A stretch of DNA of 64,000 nt, from assembly GCA_017555585.1 (NCBI GenBank), contig JAFZGA010000004.1, forward strand, positions 34,040 to 98,039, read 5' to 3'. A model generated the notes under the pieces. That model saw only the letters and a list, made by a program, of their open reading frames with translations, searched no databases and was not told the origin of the DNA. This DNA is from Bacteroidaceae bacterium. GTDB lineage: Bacteria > Bacteroidota > Bacteroidia > Bacteroidales > Bacteroidaceae. Position numbers and translations under genes: made by a program. This document shows, piece after piece, positions 24,221-34,081 of this stretch (the stretch's first letter is position 1; each line of letters opens with the position of its first letter).

Positions 24221-26062
24221 TCAGAGCGTTTGCATATCGTTAAGACGCTTATATACGCCGTTCTGTTTCAATAACTCATCGTGCTTGCCACGCTCAACAA
24301 TCTCACCGTCGCGCAGCACACATATCTCATCGGCATTCTTGATAGTAGAAAGACGGTGGGCAATGGCTATTGTTGTACGATCCTTCATAAGGCGTTCAAG
24401 TGCTTCCTGAACAAGACGTTCACTTTCGGTATCAAGTGCCGATGTAGCCTCATCGAGAATAAGTATAGGCGGATTCTTGAGTATCGCTCTGGCTATACTT
24501 ATGCGCTGACGCTGACCGCCCGAGAGACGGCAGCCCCTGTCACCCACATTGGTATTATAGCCATCCTCGCTCTCCATGATGAAATCGTGGGCATTTGCAA
24601 TCTTTGCAGCCTCAATAACCTGTTCCATCGTTGCGTTCTCGACACCGAATGTTATGTTGTTGTAGAAACTGTCGTTGAAAAGTATGGCTTCCTGGTTCAC
24701 GTTGCCCATAAGCGCGCGCAACGACTTCACCTTCATGTCCTTGATGTTTACACCATCAATGGTTATCTCGCCGTTCTCCACATCGTAATAACGTGGCAAC
24801 AGGTCGACCATTGTTGATTTTCCGCTACCCGACTGGCCCACAAGCGCAATAGTCTTGCCCTTAGGAATCTTCAGAGAGATATTCTTGAGCACTTCACGTT
24901 CGCCGTCATATGAGAATGTAAGGTTCCTGTACTCGATTCCATCTTTCATTTCCTCGATTTCCACACCCTTTTCACCGTCGGTTATAGGATTCTCGGCCTT
25001 CAATATCGCATCGATACGCTCCATTGAAGCCAATCCGCGCGGAATATTGTAAGAAGCCTTAGAGAGATCCTTCAAAGGATTTATAACACTGTAGAGTATT
25101 GTCAGATAATAGATGAACGAAGCTGCCGATATAGGTGAGTTGTCACCAAGTATCAATGTTCCACCGAACCACAGTACTATTACAATAAGCGCAGTACCAA
25201 GAAATTCACTTACCGGGTGTGCCGATGCCTGACGTATCGTTACCTTATTGGTTGCCGAACGCAGTTCATTGCTGCACTTCAAGAAGCGTGCCGACATCTT
25301 TTTTTCGGCAAGGAATGCCTTTATTATGCGAAGTCCACCGAGTGTCTCCTCCATCTGCGATGTAGTCTCACCCAATTTCTGCTGTGCAACAGCCGATTTT
25401 GCCTTCAGCTTTCGTCCTATGGCACCCATCACCCAACCGAGTGTAGGAACAACGCACAGTGTGAATAGCGTCAACTCCCAGCTTATATAGAAAAGGGTTA
25501 CGATATATATGACAATGAATATCGGATTCTTTATCAGCATGTCAAGCGACGTGGCAATAGAATTCTCTACCTCACCCACATCACCTATCATACGAGCCAT
25601 GATATCGCCCTTGCGCTGCTTAGAGAAGAAGCCTATAGGCAAATTCACCACCTTGTTGTAAAGTTCGGTGCGCATGTCACGCACAATACCGGTGCGTAAC
25701 GGGATAATGGTTGCAGAAGAGGCAAAATAACAGCCTGTCTTCAGCATTGTCATGAAAATGAGGAAAATACCCAGGAAGAGCAGCACCATTGACGCGCCAT
25801 ATTCTTCGGTAAAAGAGTTCAGGTACCAGGTAGCATTGTTTATCAGCACCTCCTTGACATTACCCGAGTCCATTGTTGCCCAATCAATGAATTGCACACC
25901 CGATGTATCGTCAATCTTGAACAGTATCTGCAATATGGGTATTATAACCATAAAGGAGAACACATTCAGTATTGCCGAAAACAGAGTGAAAATCAAAGAA
26001 AATATCAGGAATTTCCTGTATGGCGGAACAAAACGCCTTAATATCTTGAAAAACTCTTTCAT
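24221..26062 (-). CDS. ABC transporter, fused permease and ATP-binding protein (MsbA-like)
   Basis: Homodimeric exporter half-transporter of 613 residues. The N-terminal domain has six TM helices (residues about 15-320). The nucleotide-binding domain has Walker A GQSGSGKST (near 410), signature LSGGQRQRISIARA (near 512), Walker B ILILDEATSALD and H-loop AHRLST. A lipid or drug substrate is likely but not shown. It is the first gene of the run reaching down to the RND pump. Confidence 0.92.
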   Translation of the reverse strand: MKEFFKILRRFVPPYRKFLIFSLIFTLFSAILNVFSFMVIIPILQILFKIDDTSGVQFIDWATMDSGNVKEVLINNATWYLNSFTEEYGASMVLLFLGIFLIFMTMLKTGCYFASSATIIPLRTGIVRDMRTELYNKVVNLPIGFFSKQRKGDIMARMIGDVGEVENSIATSLDMLIKNPIFIVIYIVTLFYISWELTLFTLCVVPTLGWVMGAIGRKLKAKSAVAQQKLGETTSQMEETLGGLRIIKAFLAEKKMSARFLKCSNELRSATNKVTIRQASAHPVSEFLGTALIVIVLWFGGTLILGDNSPISAASFIYYLTILYSVINPLKDLSKASYNIPRGLASMERIDAILKAENPITDGEKGVEIEEMKDGIEYRNLTFSYDGEREVLKNISLKIPKGKTIALVGQSGSGKSTMVDLLPRYYDVENGEITIDGVNIKDMKVKSLRALMGNVNQEAILFNDSFYNNITFGVENATMEQVIEAAKIANAHDFIMESEDGYNTNVGDRGCRLSGGQRQRISIARAILKNPPILILDEATSALDTESERLVQEALERLMKDRTTIAIAHRLSTIKNADEICVLRDGEIVERGKHDELLKQNGVYKRLNDMQTL

Positions 26063-26087
26063 ATATCCCGTTTTTATATAATGGTTG

Positions 26088-26095
26088 CAAAGGTA
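26088..26095 (-). promoter_or_regulatory. -7 box of the ABC exporter-to-RND run
   Basis: TACCTTTG on the minus strand, 25 bases before the ABC gene start. It lies in the only intergenic gap between the methyltransferase gene and this run. Confidence 0.6.
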
Positions 26096-26117
26096 TGATT
26101 TTTAACGCAAAAGAGAA

Positions 26118-26654
26118 TCACACCCAACCCAATTTCTTTGCAAATTCCCAAATGACCATTCCTGCAGTAACCGACACATTCAACGAATGTTTTGTACCGA
26201 ACTGCGGAATCTCTATCGCTCCGTCCGAAGCATCGACCACCGACTGCTGCACGCCCTTCACCTCATTGCCGAGAATCACTGCATAGCCTTCGCCGTCGTT
26301 TGTTTCGAAGTCCTGGAGTGCAATGCTGCCGTCACAGAGTTCAATGGCATATATGCGATAACCATCTTTTCGCAACATCGCAACAGCCTCATCGGTCGAT
26401 TCGAAATATTGCCATTCCACAACATCTTCGGCACCAAGTGCCGTCTTGTGTATTTCGGCATTCGGCGGTGTTGCGGTTATGCCGCACAGCAATATACGTT
26501 GCACACGGAATGCATCACTTGTCCTGAACACAGAACCGACATTATGCAGGCTACGCACATTGTCAAGCACAACAACCAAGGGGAGTTTTTCGGCATTGCG
26601 GAAATCATCACCGCTGATGCGCCCCATTTCTGTCACAAGTTTCTTACGGTTCAT
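26118..26654 (-). CDS. TrmH/SpoU family RNA 2'-O-methyltransferase
   Basis: SPOUT methyltransferase of 178 residues acting on tRNA or rRNA ribose. Motifs: LDNVRSLHNVGSVFRTSDAF (motif 1), YAVILGNEVKGV (motif 2) and IPQFGTKHSLNVSVTAGMVIWE (motif 3), together forming the AdoMet knot. I place the start at the ATG overlapping the CoA-transferase stop (ATGA, 26651-26654); an alternative lies 15 bases upstream. The modified nucleotide is unknown. Confidence 0.9.
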   Translation of the reverse strand: MNRKKLVTEMGRISGDDFRNAEKLPLVVVLDNVRSLHNVGSVFRTSDAFRVQRILLCGITATPPNAEIHKTALGAEDVVEWQYFESTDEAVAMLRKDGYRIYAIELCDGSIALQDFETNDGEGYAVILGNEVKGVQQSVVDASDGAIEIPQFGTKHSLNVSVTAGMVIWEFAKKLGWV

Positions 26655-28138
26655 ACGAATTTGCTCCAATCTACTTTTCTCATGTCACCCTCTGCATCGT
26701 ATGTGGCATGCATGAAGAGAGCTGCCGCAACATTGTGTGACACATGACCTTTTTTCGTTATCTTAAGATAATCCCACAACAGATTCCTATATTCCGGATG
26801 GGCACAATTCTCTATCAACAGTTTGGCACGTTCGTCAGGTGATTTTCCACGCAGATCGGCAACACCCCACTCGGTAACCACCACACGGACATCATGCTCA
26901 GTGTGGTCGGCATGTGTCACCATAGGTACGATAGAACTTATCGCACCAGCCTTTTGTGTCGACGGACACATGAATATAGAGACATAAGCATTACGCGCAA
27001 AATCTCCAGAACCACCAATACCGTTCATAAGACGTGTACCTCCGATATGCGAAGAGTTGACACAACCATAGAGGTCGACTGCAATGGCAGTATTCATGGC
27101 GATAAGACCGAGACGGCGTATAATTTCAGGATGGTTCGATATCTCGGACGGACGCAGAATAAGCCTGTCACGGAACTGGTCGAGATTGTCGTAGACATGC
27201 TGCAGACACTCCTGACTGAGCGACAACGAACATGTACTTCCGGCCTTTACACGCCCTGCCTCCATAAGTTCGATGACCGAATCCTGAAGCACCTCGGAAT
27301 AGAGGTCAAGCGGAGGCAATTCGTTGCTGTCGCCAAGTGCCTTAAGCACCGCATTCGCAACATTTCCGATACCGCTCTGTATAGGCAAGCCTGTTGCAGG
27401 GATTATTCCGCGCTTGATATCGTTAAGGATAAAGCCCACTACATTCTCGCCGATTTTGCGGGTTACAGGGTCAAGTTCCTTGAACACTACCTGTTCATTA
27501 GGCATATTCACCTCTACGATACCGACCACCTTCTTGGGATCGACCTGGACATAGGGTTTTCCGATACGGTCCGAAGCCTTATAAATAGGGATTTCGGTAC
27601 GGTAAGGCGGGTCCTTAGGCTCATACACATCGTGCAACCCTATTGTATTATGGAATGAATTGCGCTCAATGATTATCCTGTCGGCAAGATTTGCCACAGT
27701 CTGTCCTATACCTCCGGCTGTTGTCAAGTAGACCTTGCCGTCAGGAGTAATGTCGACTGCTTCAAGAATTGCGACATCGACCTTACCCAAATAGCCGTAG
27801 CGCAGATCCTGCGCCATAAGCGAGAGGTGAAGGTCGGTATATTTTATCTCTTTGGCGTTTATTGCATCACGTACCGTGGGGTTCGATATGAACGGGGCAC
27901 GGAAATTCAGTGCCTTGGCACGCGCCAACATTCCGTCGATGGTATCACCGGTAGAAGCACCCGAGTACAGATTTATCTTGAACGGTTTTCCTGCGGCATG
28001 AGCCTCTTCGGCACGTTTCGCAACTTCCGGCAATACAGCCTTTGGAGTTCCTGATAGTGTAAAACCACTTATTCCCACACCATCACCGTCGTTTATATAG
28101 CATGCAGCCTCTTGCGGTGTCAAAATAGGATAAATCAT
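26651..28138 (-). CDS. succinyl-CoA:acetate CoA-transferase / acetyl-CoA hydrolase family
   Basis: Class I CoA-transferase of 495 residues of the Cat1/YgfH type. Visible motifs are GFTLSGTPKAVLPEV near the start, PIQSGIGNVANAVLKALG, and DLYSEVLQDSVIELM with the likely catalytic Glu. The C-terminal lobe has VTEWGVADLRGKSP. It would exchange CoA between succinyl-CoA and acetate, fitting acetate and succinate metabolism in anaerobic Bacteroidales. Overlaps the methyltransferase start by ATGA. Confidence 0.9.
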   Translation of the reverse strand: MIYPILTPQEAACYINDGDGVGISGFTLSGTPKAVLPEVAKRAEEAHAAGKPFKINLYSGASTGDTIDGMLARAKALNFRAPFISNPTVRDAINAKEIKYTDLHLSLMAQDLRYGYLGKVDVAILEAVDITPDGKVYLTTAGGIGQTVANLADRIIIERNSFHNTIGLHDVYEPKDPPYRTEIPIYKASDRIGKPYVQVDPKKVVGIVEVNMPNEQVVFKELDPVTRKIGENVVGFILNDIKRGIIPATGLPIQSGIGNVANAVLKALGDSNELPPLDLYSEVLQDSVIELMEAGRVKAGSTCSLSLSQECLQHVYDNLDQFRDRLILRPSEISNHPEIIRRLGLIAMNTAIAVDLYGCVNSSHIGGTRLMNGIGGSGDFARNAYVSIFMCPSTQKAGAISSIVPMVTHADHTEHDVRVVVTEWGVADLRGKSPDERAKLLIENCAHPEYRNLLWDYLKITKKGHVSHNVAAALFMHATYDAEGDMRKVDWSKFV

Positions 28139-28202
28139 ATTCTGTAGTTTTTTATAGAAGTTCTTTAAATTTCTAAGGAGATGAATTCAAACAACTTCTT
28201 TA

Positions 28203-28559
28203 TCAATATTTTCTTTTTAGAATCTCTGCGTGTATAAAGGCACGTTTCGCTTCGGAACGGCTCTTTAATGATATTTTTTCTTTGTCGTTTTCATTGGCTG
28301 TCAATTCCGTGGCAGTTGTTATTGGAGTATATTTCTTTTCATTGACAGCAGCCGGTTTAGGAACATCCTGCGGTTTCGGATGCACCATATATTCATCGTG
28401 CACCTCCGAAGTAGCCGGATTATACATCTCAACCCTTGGAAAAACCTCACCGCCGACAGGCGTGCCCTTGACTTCGTTATGCTTTGCCGTAAGCTGTTTT
28501 ACGACAAAGACTACCGAATACACACCAACCAAAATAAGCAAATAAACAATTTCTGACAT
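28203..28559 (-). CDS. small single-pass membrane protein of unknown function
   Basis: A 118-residue protein not assigned to a family. One TM helix occupies residues about 3-21 (IVYLLILVGVYSVVFVV). A cytoplasmic or periplasmic Lys/Pro/Glu-rich stretch follows, and a basic C-terminus ends SEAKRAFIHAEILKRKY. The start is an ATG two bases after the thioesterase stop; a TTG six bases earlier overlaps that stop. It is probably cotranscribed with the thioesterase. Confidence 0.65.
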   Translation of the reverse strand: MSEIVYLLILVGVYSVVFVVKQLTAKHNEVKGTPVGGEVFPRVEMYNPATSEVHDEYMVHPKPQDVPKPAAVNEKKYTPITTATELTANENDKEKISLKSRSEAKRAFIHAEILKRKY

Positions 28560-28561
28560 AC

Positions 28562-28975
28562 TCAATTCCTGTTGAAATAATCCTTAAACATCTCATCAAA
28601 AACCTCTCCACGGGTAAGACGGCCATCTTTAAGACAGACAACATCAACCTCACCCTTTACCGACAGTTCGCCGGTAGCCTTATTGTATATATCCTGGAGG
28701 AACACAAGTTTTGCTCCACGACGTTCCATGTTTATGCCCACGACGAAGTTATCACCGCCACGTAAAGGGCGCTTATATTCAATGGTTATCTTGGAGACCA
28801 TCGGATCTATACCCTGACCGTGCAGTAGCGAGAAGCTGCCGCCTATCGATTCAAGGAATTCATGACGGGCATGCTCCAGATAGTGCTGGTAGTTGGCATT
28901 GTTGACCACACCCTGAATGTCACATTCATAATCGCGCACCTTCATTCCGATAGTGAAGCTGTATTTTTCTGTCAT
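28562..28975 (-). CDS. acyl-CoA thioesterase, 4HBT hotdog fold (YbgC-like)
   Basis: A 137-residue hotdog-fold thioesterase. The motif VRDYECDIQGVVNNANYQHYLEHAR contains the Asp and His-type active-site region of the 4-hydroxybenzoyl-CoA thioesterase family, followed by ITIEYKRPLRGGD. Length is typical. Substrate chain length is unknown. A -7 box lies at 29009-29016. Confidence 0.9.
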   Translation of the reverse strand: MTEKYSFTIGMKVRDYECDIQGVVNNANYQHYLEHARHEFLESIGGSFSLLHGQGIDPMVSKITIEYKRPLRGGDNFVVGINMERRGAKLVFLQDIYNKATGELSVKGEVDVVCLKDGRLTRGEVFDEMFKDYFNRN

Positions 28976-29008
28976 ATAATCTACAAATTATCCAACCATG
29001 TTTATAAG

Positions 29009-29016
29009 CAAAGATA
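29009..29016 (-). promoter_or_regulatory. -7 box of the thioesterase gene
   Basis: TATCTTTG on the minus strand, 33 bases before the ATG, in the A/T-rich gap shared with mfd. Confidence 0.55.
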
Positions 29017-29112
29017 ATAACAATAAAATTATAGTCTACATTTTTAAGAAAAATTTATGATATTTACCGATACACATTACTTAAAAATGGGGTAAATCTT
29101 AAATAAATTGGC

Positions 29113-29120
29113 TATTTTTG
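29113..29120 (+). promoter_or_regulatory. -7 box of mfd
   Basis: TATTTTTG on the plus strand, only 11 bases before the ATG at 29132. Confidence 0.45.
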
Positions 29121-29131
29121 CAACCGTACAG

Positions 29132-32100
29132 ATGGAAGCCAAGGATATCAGACAGATATACGCGACGCATCCGGGTGTTACGGCACTCATGCAGTTGCGC
29201 GAAGAGGGGAGCAAAAAACGCGTTCTCCTCGAGGGGCTTTATGGCAGTGCTGCAGCAATGGCGCTGTGCGGACTGAAGGCCAACATTCCCGAGCAGACAT
29301 TCCTTGTAGTGATGAACGATGCCGAAGAGGCAGGATATTTCTATCACGATATAGTCCAGGTTGCCGGCGAAAAGGAGGTACTTTTCTTCCCGTCATCGTT
29401 CCGCAGAGCAATGAAGTATGGACAGGAAGACGATGCCAACCGCATACTGCGTACCGAAGTGATGAGCAGACTCACCGGCCGACGCAGGAAAGAGGGGTTG
29501 ATAATAATCACACACCCCGAAGCATTGGCCGAGAAGGTTGCCTCACAAGGTGATCTTGAGAAAAACACCTTGCCGATAGCCGTCGGCGACAGGATAAGCC
29601 GTGAAGATGTCGAGAAACGTCTCGCTGACCTCAAGTTCAAGGAGGTGACATACGTTTATGAGCCGGGCGAGTTTGCTGTCAGAGGCAGTTTGATCGATAT
29701 TTTCTCCTTTTCATCGGAATATCCCTACCGTATCGACTTTTGGGGCGACGAGGTTGAAAGCATAAGGACCTTTGAGGTCGAGACCCAGCTATCCAAGGAA
29801 AAGACAGACGAGATATCCATTGTTCCCAAGGTTACAGGCAAGGAGGCTGTATCCATTACCGAATTCCTGCCCAAGAATGTAATACTCATAACAAAAGACA
29901 TAGAATTCATCAAAGGCAACATCGAGAAGTTGCGCAACGAGGGCTTTACTTTACAGGCAAAGCTCTCGGAGAGCAAACTCCCCGACATGCCGGAGCTCAT
30001 GTCGGCAGTAGAGATAGAGACATTCGCACGCCACGTAAAGCATTGGGAGCTACGCAACGATGCCACAGCCACCTGTACAAAAATAAAATTCGACATATCT
30101 CCACAGCCTCTTTTCCAGAAAGATTTTGACCTGGTAAGCAACAGTTTCAAAAGCTATATCGAAAAGGGTTACAGGATTATGCTGCTTACCGACGACCTGC
30201 ACCAGGCCGACCGTCTGAAAGCCATTTTCGACGACAGAGGTGACAACATACCGTTCACACCCGTAGGCCGCACGATACACGGAGGCTACATAGACAACAC
30301 CCTGCACACCGCATTCTTTACCGACCACCAGTTGTTCGGACGCTTCCACAACTACAAGCTACGCAGCGAACGCGCACGCAGCGGAAAGGTGGCACTCACA
30401 CTCAAGGAGCTGAAAGAGTTCGGTATCGGTGACTACATTGTACACATTGATCATGGCGTGGGCAAGTTCGGCGGACTTGTACGCATTCCCAGCGGCAACT
30501 CCACACAGGAGGCTATAAAGCTCATCTACAAGAACGACGACGTTGTTTTTGTTTCAATACACAACCTGCACAAGATATCGAAATATCATGGTAAGGAGGG
30601 CGATGCCCCGGTGTTGAACAAACTTGGCTCGGGCGCATGGGAGAGGATGAAGGAGCGCACAAAGAGCAAGATAAAAGATATTGCACGCGACCTCATCAAG
30701 CTCTATTCGCAACGTTACAAGGAGGAAGGATTTGCCTTCTCGCCCGACAGCTACCTGCAGAACGAGCTCGAAGCAAGTTTCATATACGAAGATACCCCCG
30801 ACCAGTTCAAGGCAACCAACGAGGTGAAGCGCGACATGGAACGCAAGCGTCCTATGGACAGGCTCATATGTGGCGATGTAGGCTTTGGAAAGACCGAAGT
30901 AGCCATACGTGCCGCATTCAAGGCTGCCACCGACGGCAAGCAGGTTGCGGTACTTGTACCCACGACAGTACTTGCCTACCAACACTATCTCACATTCAAA
31001 GAACGCTTGAAGGACTTCCCATGCAATGTGCAGTACCTGAGCAGGGCACGTGGCACAAGCGCAACAAAGAAGGTACTCGAAGAACTGAAAGAGGGCAAGA
31101 TAGATATCATCATAGGCACACACAAGCTCACAAGCAAAGAGGTGAAATTCAAGGATCTGGGACTGCTCATCATCGACGAGGAGCAGAAATTCGGTGTTGC
31201 AGTCAAAGAGAAGTTGCGCCAGCTGAAGGTGAATGTCGACACACTCACCATGACAGCAACTCCCATTCCACGCACATTACAGTTCTCGATAATGGGCGCA
31301 CGCGACCTATCCATGATACAGACACCGCCGCCCAACCGCTACCCCATACACACCGAGATACACAACTTCGATGCCGAGGTAATCAAGGAGGCTGTGGGAT
31401 TCGAGCTGAGCCGCAACGGCCAGGTATTCCTCATCACCAACAGGATATCGGGCATGGAGGAGCTTGCACGAGTTGTCAAGCATGCTGTTCCCGACGCACG
31501 TATATGCATAGGACACGGCCAGATGGAGCCTGCAGAGCTTGAAAAGAGACTCTACGAATTCATAAACCACGATTACGACGTACTCATAGCCACATCGATA
31601 GTGGAGAACGGCATTGACATACCGAATGTGAATACCATCATAATAAACCAGGCACAGAACTTCGGACTGAGCGACCTGCACCAGATGCGCGGACGCGTGG
31701 GACGCGGAAAGCGTAAGGCATTCTGCTACATGCTCACACCACCGCGAGAGTGCTTGAGCACCGATGCGCGACGCAGGCTCGAGGCCATTGAGAGCTTCAG
31801 CGAACTGGGCAGTGGCATGCACATAGCAATGCAGGACCTTGACATACGCGGAGCAGGTAACCTGCTCGGAGCCGAGCAGAGCGGTTTCATCGCCGACCTG
31901 GGCTACGAGACATACCAGAAACTGCTGGCAGAGGCCGTGCATGAGCTCAAGGACGAGGAATTTGCCGACGTATTGCCACAGGACGAAGAGGATAGTGGCG
32001 ACATGTTTGTAAAAGAGTGCTTTGTCGAGAGCGACCTTGAGCTGCTCTTCCCTGCCACATACGTCCCCGACAGCAACGAACGCATTTTGCTGTACAGAGA

Positions 32101-32509
32101 GCTGGATTCCCTCACCGAAAGCCGTGATATCGAAGCGTTCCACTCAAGGATGAAGGACCGTTTTGGTACAATGCCAAGAGAGGGCGAAGAGCTCCTGCGC
32201 ATGGTAACACTTCGCCACGAGGCGCAACGCCTGGGCGTGGAGAAGATATACCTGAAAGGCGGCAAGATGAACCTGTTCCTTGTTGACACACGCAACGAGC
32301 GGTTCTATACAAGCGAAACCTTTGGAGCAATAATGGGCTATATACCAACGAGCCAATTCCAGTGCAAGGTACGCGAGGGTGACGGCAGGTGCATAATCAC
32401 CGTTGAAAACGTGAAAAACGTGGAGACAGCACTCGCATTCATCGAAGAGATGCTGCGGCATGCCCAGCTACCCGACGGAGATTCCTGCAACGCCACAAAA
32501 GCAGTGTAG
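29132..32509 (+). CDS. mfd: transcription-repair coupling factor
   Basis: Displaces stalled RNA polymerase and recruits UvrA. The 1125-residue protein has the UvrB-like N-terminus (TLLEGLYGSAAA region to VYEPGEFAVRGSLIDIF), the RNAP-interacting CarD-like domain (IGDYIVHIDHGVGKFGGLVRI), and the helicase core with Walker A GDVGFGKTEVAIRAA, DEEQ box LLIIDEEQKFG and QMRGRVGRG. The C-terminal D7 domain follows. The ATG at 29132 gives MEAKDIRQIYATHPGV, the usual N-terminus; a TTG 24 bases upstream sits inside the -7 box. Confidence 0.96.
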   Translation: MEAKDIRQIYATHPGVTALMQLREEGSKKRVLLEGLYGSAAAMALCGLKANIPEQTFLVVMNDAEEAGYFYHDIVQVAGEKEVLFFPSSFRRAMKYGQEDDANRILRTEVMSRLTGRRRKEGLIIITHPEALAEKVASQGDLEKNTLPIAVGDRISREDVEKRLADLKFKEVTYVYEPGEFAVRGSLIDIFSFSSEYPYRIDFWGDEVESIRTFEVETQLSKEKTDEISIVPKVTGKEAVSITEFLPKNVILITKDIEFIKGNIEKLRNEGFTLQAKLSESKLPDMPELMSAVEIETFARHVKHWELRNDATATCTKIKFDISPQPLFQKDFDLVSNSFKSYIEKGYRIMLLTDDLHQADRLKAIFDDRGDNIPFTPVGRTIHGGYIDNTLHTAFFTDHQLFGRFHNYKLRSERARSGKVALTLKELKEFGIGDYIVHIDHGVGKFGGLVRIPSGNSTQEAIKLIYKNDDVVFVSIHNLHKISKYHGKEGDAPVLNKLGSGAWERMKERTKSKIKDIARDLIKLYSQRYKEEGFAFSPDSYLQNELEASFIYEDTPDQFKATNEVKRDMERKRPMDRLICGDVGFGKTEVAIRAAFKAATDGKQVAVLVPTTVLAYQHYLTFKERLKDFPCNVQYLSRARGTSATKKVLEELKEGKIDIIIGTHKLTSKEVKFKDLGLLIIDEEQKFGVAVKEKLRQLKVNVDTLTMTATPIPRTLQFSIMGARDLSMIQTPPPNRYPIHTEIHNFDAEVIKEAVGFELSRNGQVFLITNRISGMEELARVVKHAVPDARICIGHGQMEPAELEKRLYEFINHDYDVLIATSIVENGIDIPNVNTIIINQAQNFGLSDLHQMRGRVGRGKRKAFCYMLTPPRECLSTDARRRLEAIESFSELGSGMHIAMQDLDIRGAGNLLGAEQSGFIADLGYETYQKLLAEAVHELKDEEFADVLPQDEEDSGDMFVKECFVESDLELLFPATYVPDSNERILLYRELDSLTESRDIEAFHSRMKDRFGTMPREGEELLRMVTLRHEAQRLGVEKIYLKGGKMNLFLVDTRNERFYTSETFGAIMGYIPTSQFQCKVREGDGRCIITVENVKNVETALAFIEEMLRHAQLPDGDSCNATKAV

Positions 32510-32554
32510 AGATAAGAAAATCAATAGACACACAACAATAAAATAATAACAGAC

Positions 32555-33961
32555 ATGAACAGAATTTTCAGAACAGCAGGTTGCCTCGTTGCAACAGCCA
32601 TGTTGTCGGTAGGCGCAACAGCGCAGACAGGCGGCATTGACGCAAAGATGCTCAACGAGCTAAAAGAGAGCTACAAACCCACGACAGCCGAAAAGGCATT
32701 GCAGAACGTAATGCTTTCGAACTCAATCAAGGTATTGTCATTGAACCAGGAGAACCTCAACGAGCTGGACACATACTTCAGCCACAGCGTGCCTTCAAAA
32801 GGTATCACCGACCAGAAGTCATCGGGACGTTGCTGGTTGTTCACCGGCATGAACGTGTTACGTGCCAAGATGATTGAAAGCGAGAAGCTGGGTGCATTCG
32901 AGTTCTCACAGGTGTACAACTTCTTCTACGACCAGTTGGAGAAGTCGAACCTTTTCCTTCAGGGCATCATCGACACACGCAAGAAGCCATTCGATGACCG
33001 CACCGTAGAGTGGCTGTTCAAGAACCCTCTCAGCGACGGCGGTACATTCACAGGTGTAGCCGACCTCATAGCGAAATACGGTATTGTTCCAAAGGGTGTA
33101 ATGAAAGAGAGCTACACAAGCGACAACACAGCAGCATTCGCGGCTATCCTGAAGACCAAGCTTCGTGAGTTCGGTCTTGAATTGCGCCAGGCACACGAAA
33201 GCGGCAAGAAAGAGAAAGAGCTGCAGAATATAAAAAAGGAGCAGTTGAAGGTAGTTTACAAGATGCTTGCACAGGTATATGGCGTTCCACCAACAGAGTT
33301 CGCATGGGCACCAAAGGACGCAAACGGCAAAAACCGCGAAGAGCCACAGATGTACACCCCACGCAGTTTCTATGAGAAATACCTGAACATAAACATGCAG
33401 GACGACTACATCATGTTCATGAACGACCCCAGCCGTCCTTACTGGAAGAGCTACGAGATTGAGTATGACCGCCACGTATATGACGGACACAATTGGCTGT
33501 ACATAAACCTCCCTATTGAAGAGATCAAGAAGATGGCTATTGCATCAATCAAGGACAGCACAATGATGTACTTCTCGTGCGACGTAGGCAAGTTCCTCGA
33601 CTCAAAGCGCGGTACACTCGACATCGACAACTATATATATGAGGAGATGTTCGGCACAGAGTTCGGCATGAACAAGAAAGAGCGCATCATGACATTCGAC
33701 AGCGGTTCGTCACATGCCATGACATTGAAGGCTGTTGACATAGACAAGAACGGCAACACCGTTAAATGGCAGGTAGAGAACAGCTGGGGCGCAGGCTCAG
33801 GCTTCCAGGGGACACTGATTATGACCGACGAATGGTTCGATGAATATATGTTCCGCCTTGTAGTGGACAAGAAATATGTTCCTGAAAACATTTTGAAGAT
33901 TCTTAATGAGAAACCTACAATGCTCCCTGCATGGGACCCTATGTTTACTCCAGAGAACTGA
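32555..33961 (+). CDS. secreted C1-family aminopeptidase (PepC/bleomycin hydrolase type)
   Basis: Cysteine peptidase of 468 residues. The signal peptide MNRIFRTAGCLVATAMLSVGATA is followed by the catalytic Cys in SSGRCWLFTGMN, the His in GSSHAMTLKAVD and the Asn in VENSWGAGSGF. The signal peptide suggests export, unlike the cytoplasmic enzyme of other bacteria. It likely removes N-terminal residues from peptides. It is followed by a hairpin terminator. Confidence 0.92.
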   Translation: MNRIFRTAGCLVATAMLSVGATAQTGGIDAKMLNELKESYKPTTAEKALQNVMLSNSIKVLSLNQENLNELDTYFSHSVPSKGITDQKSSGRCWLFTGMNVLRAKMIESEKLGAFEFSQVYNFFYDQLEKSNLFLQGIIDTRKKPFDDRTVEWLFKNPLSDGGTFTGVADLIAKYGIVPKGVMKESYTSDNTAAFAAILKTKLREFGLELRQAHESGKKEKELQNIKKEQLKVVYKMLAQVYGVPPTEFAWAPKDANGKNREEPQMYTPRSFYEKYLNINMQDDYIMFMNDPSRPYWKSYEIEYDRHVYDGHNWLYINLPIEEIKKMAIASIKDSTMMYFSCDVGKFLDSKRGTLDIDNYIYEEMFGTEFGMNKKERIMTFDSGSSHAMTLKAVDIDKNGNTVKWQVENSWGAGSGFQGTLIMTDEWFDEYMFRLVVDKKYVPENILKILNEKPTMLPAWDPMFTPEN

Positions 33962-33978
33962 TAATCACCAATAACATA

Positions 33979-34013
33979 CAATCCCCCTGAAGCTTCAAAC
34001 TTTAGGGGGATTG
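33979..34013 (+). terminator. terminator of the C1 aminopeptidase gene
   Basis: Hairpin CAATCCCCCT ... AGGGGGATTG with inner AAG/CTT pairs, 18 bases after the stop. The T tract is weak. Confidence 0.65.
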
Positions 34014-34019
34014 TTCGTC

Positions 34020-34075
34020 GTGGCGGATATACTATCCGCGCTCCTTGGGTATCAGGGTTTACAACCCGTAAAAAG
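34020..34075. repeat. two-hairpin intergenic repeat, inverted diverged copy C
   Basis: Read on the minus strand, this matches copies A and B in order: GGGTT-gta-AACCC, then CCTGATACCCAA, then GCGGATA-gta-TATCCGC (34023-34039). Loop lengths and order are the same; stems differ by paired substitutions. Orientation is opposite to copy B, which lies beyond the ATPase gene. Confidence 0.65.
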
Positions 34076-34081
34076 CAACGA

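Noticed and set aside
30637-31542. 301-residue plus-strand ORF inside mfd
   Set aside because: It is an alternate-frame shadow rich in His, Arg and Gln, with no domain, inside a strongly conserved gene.
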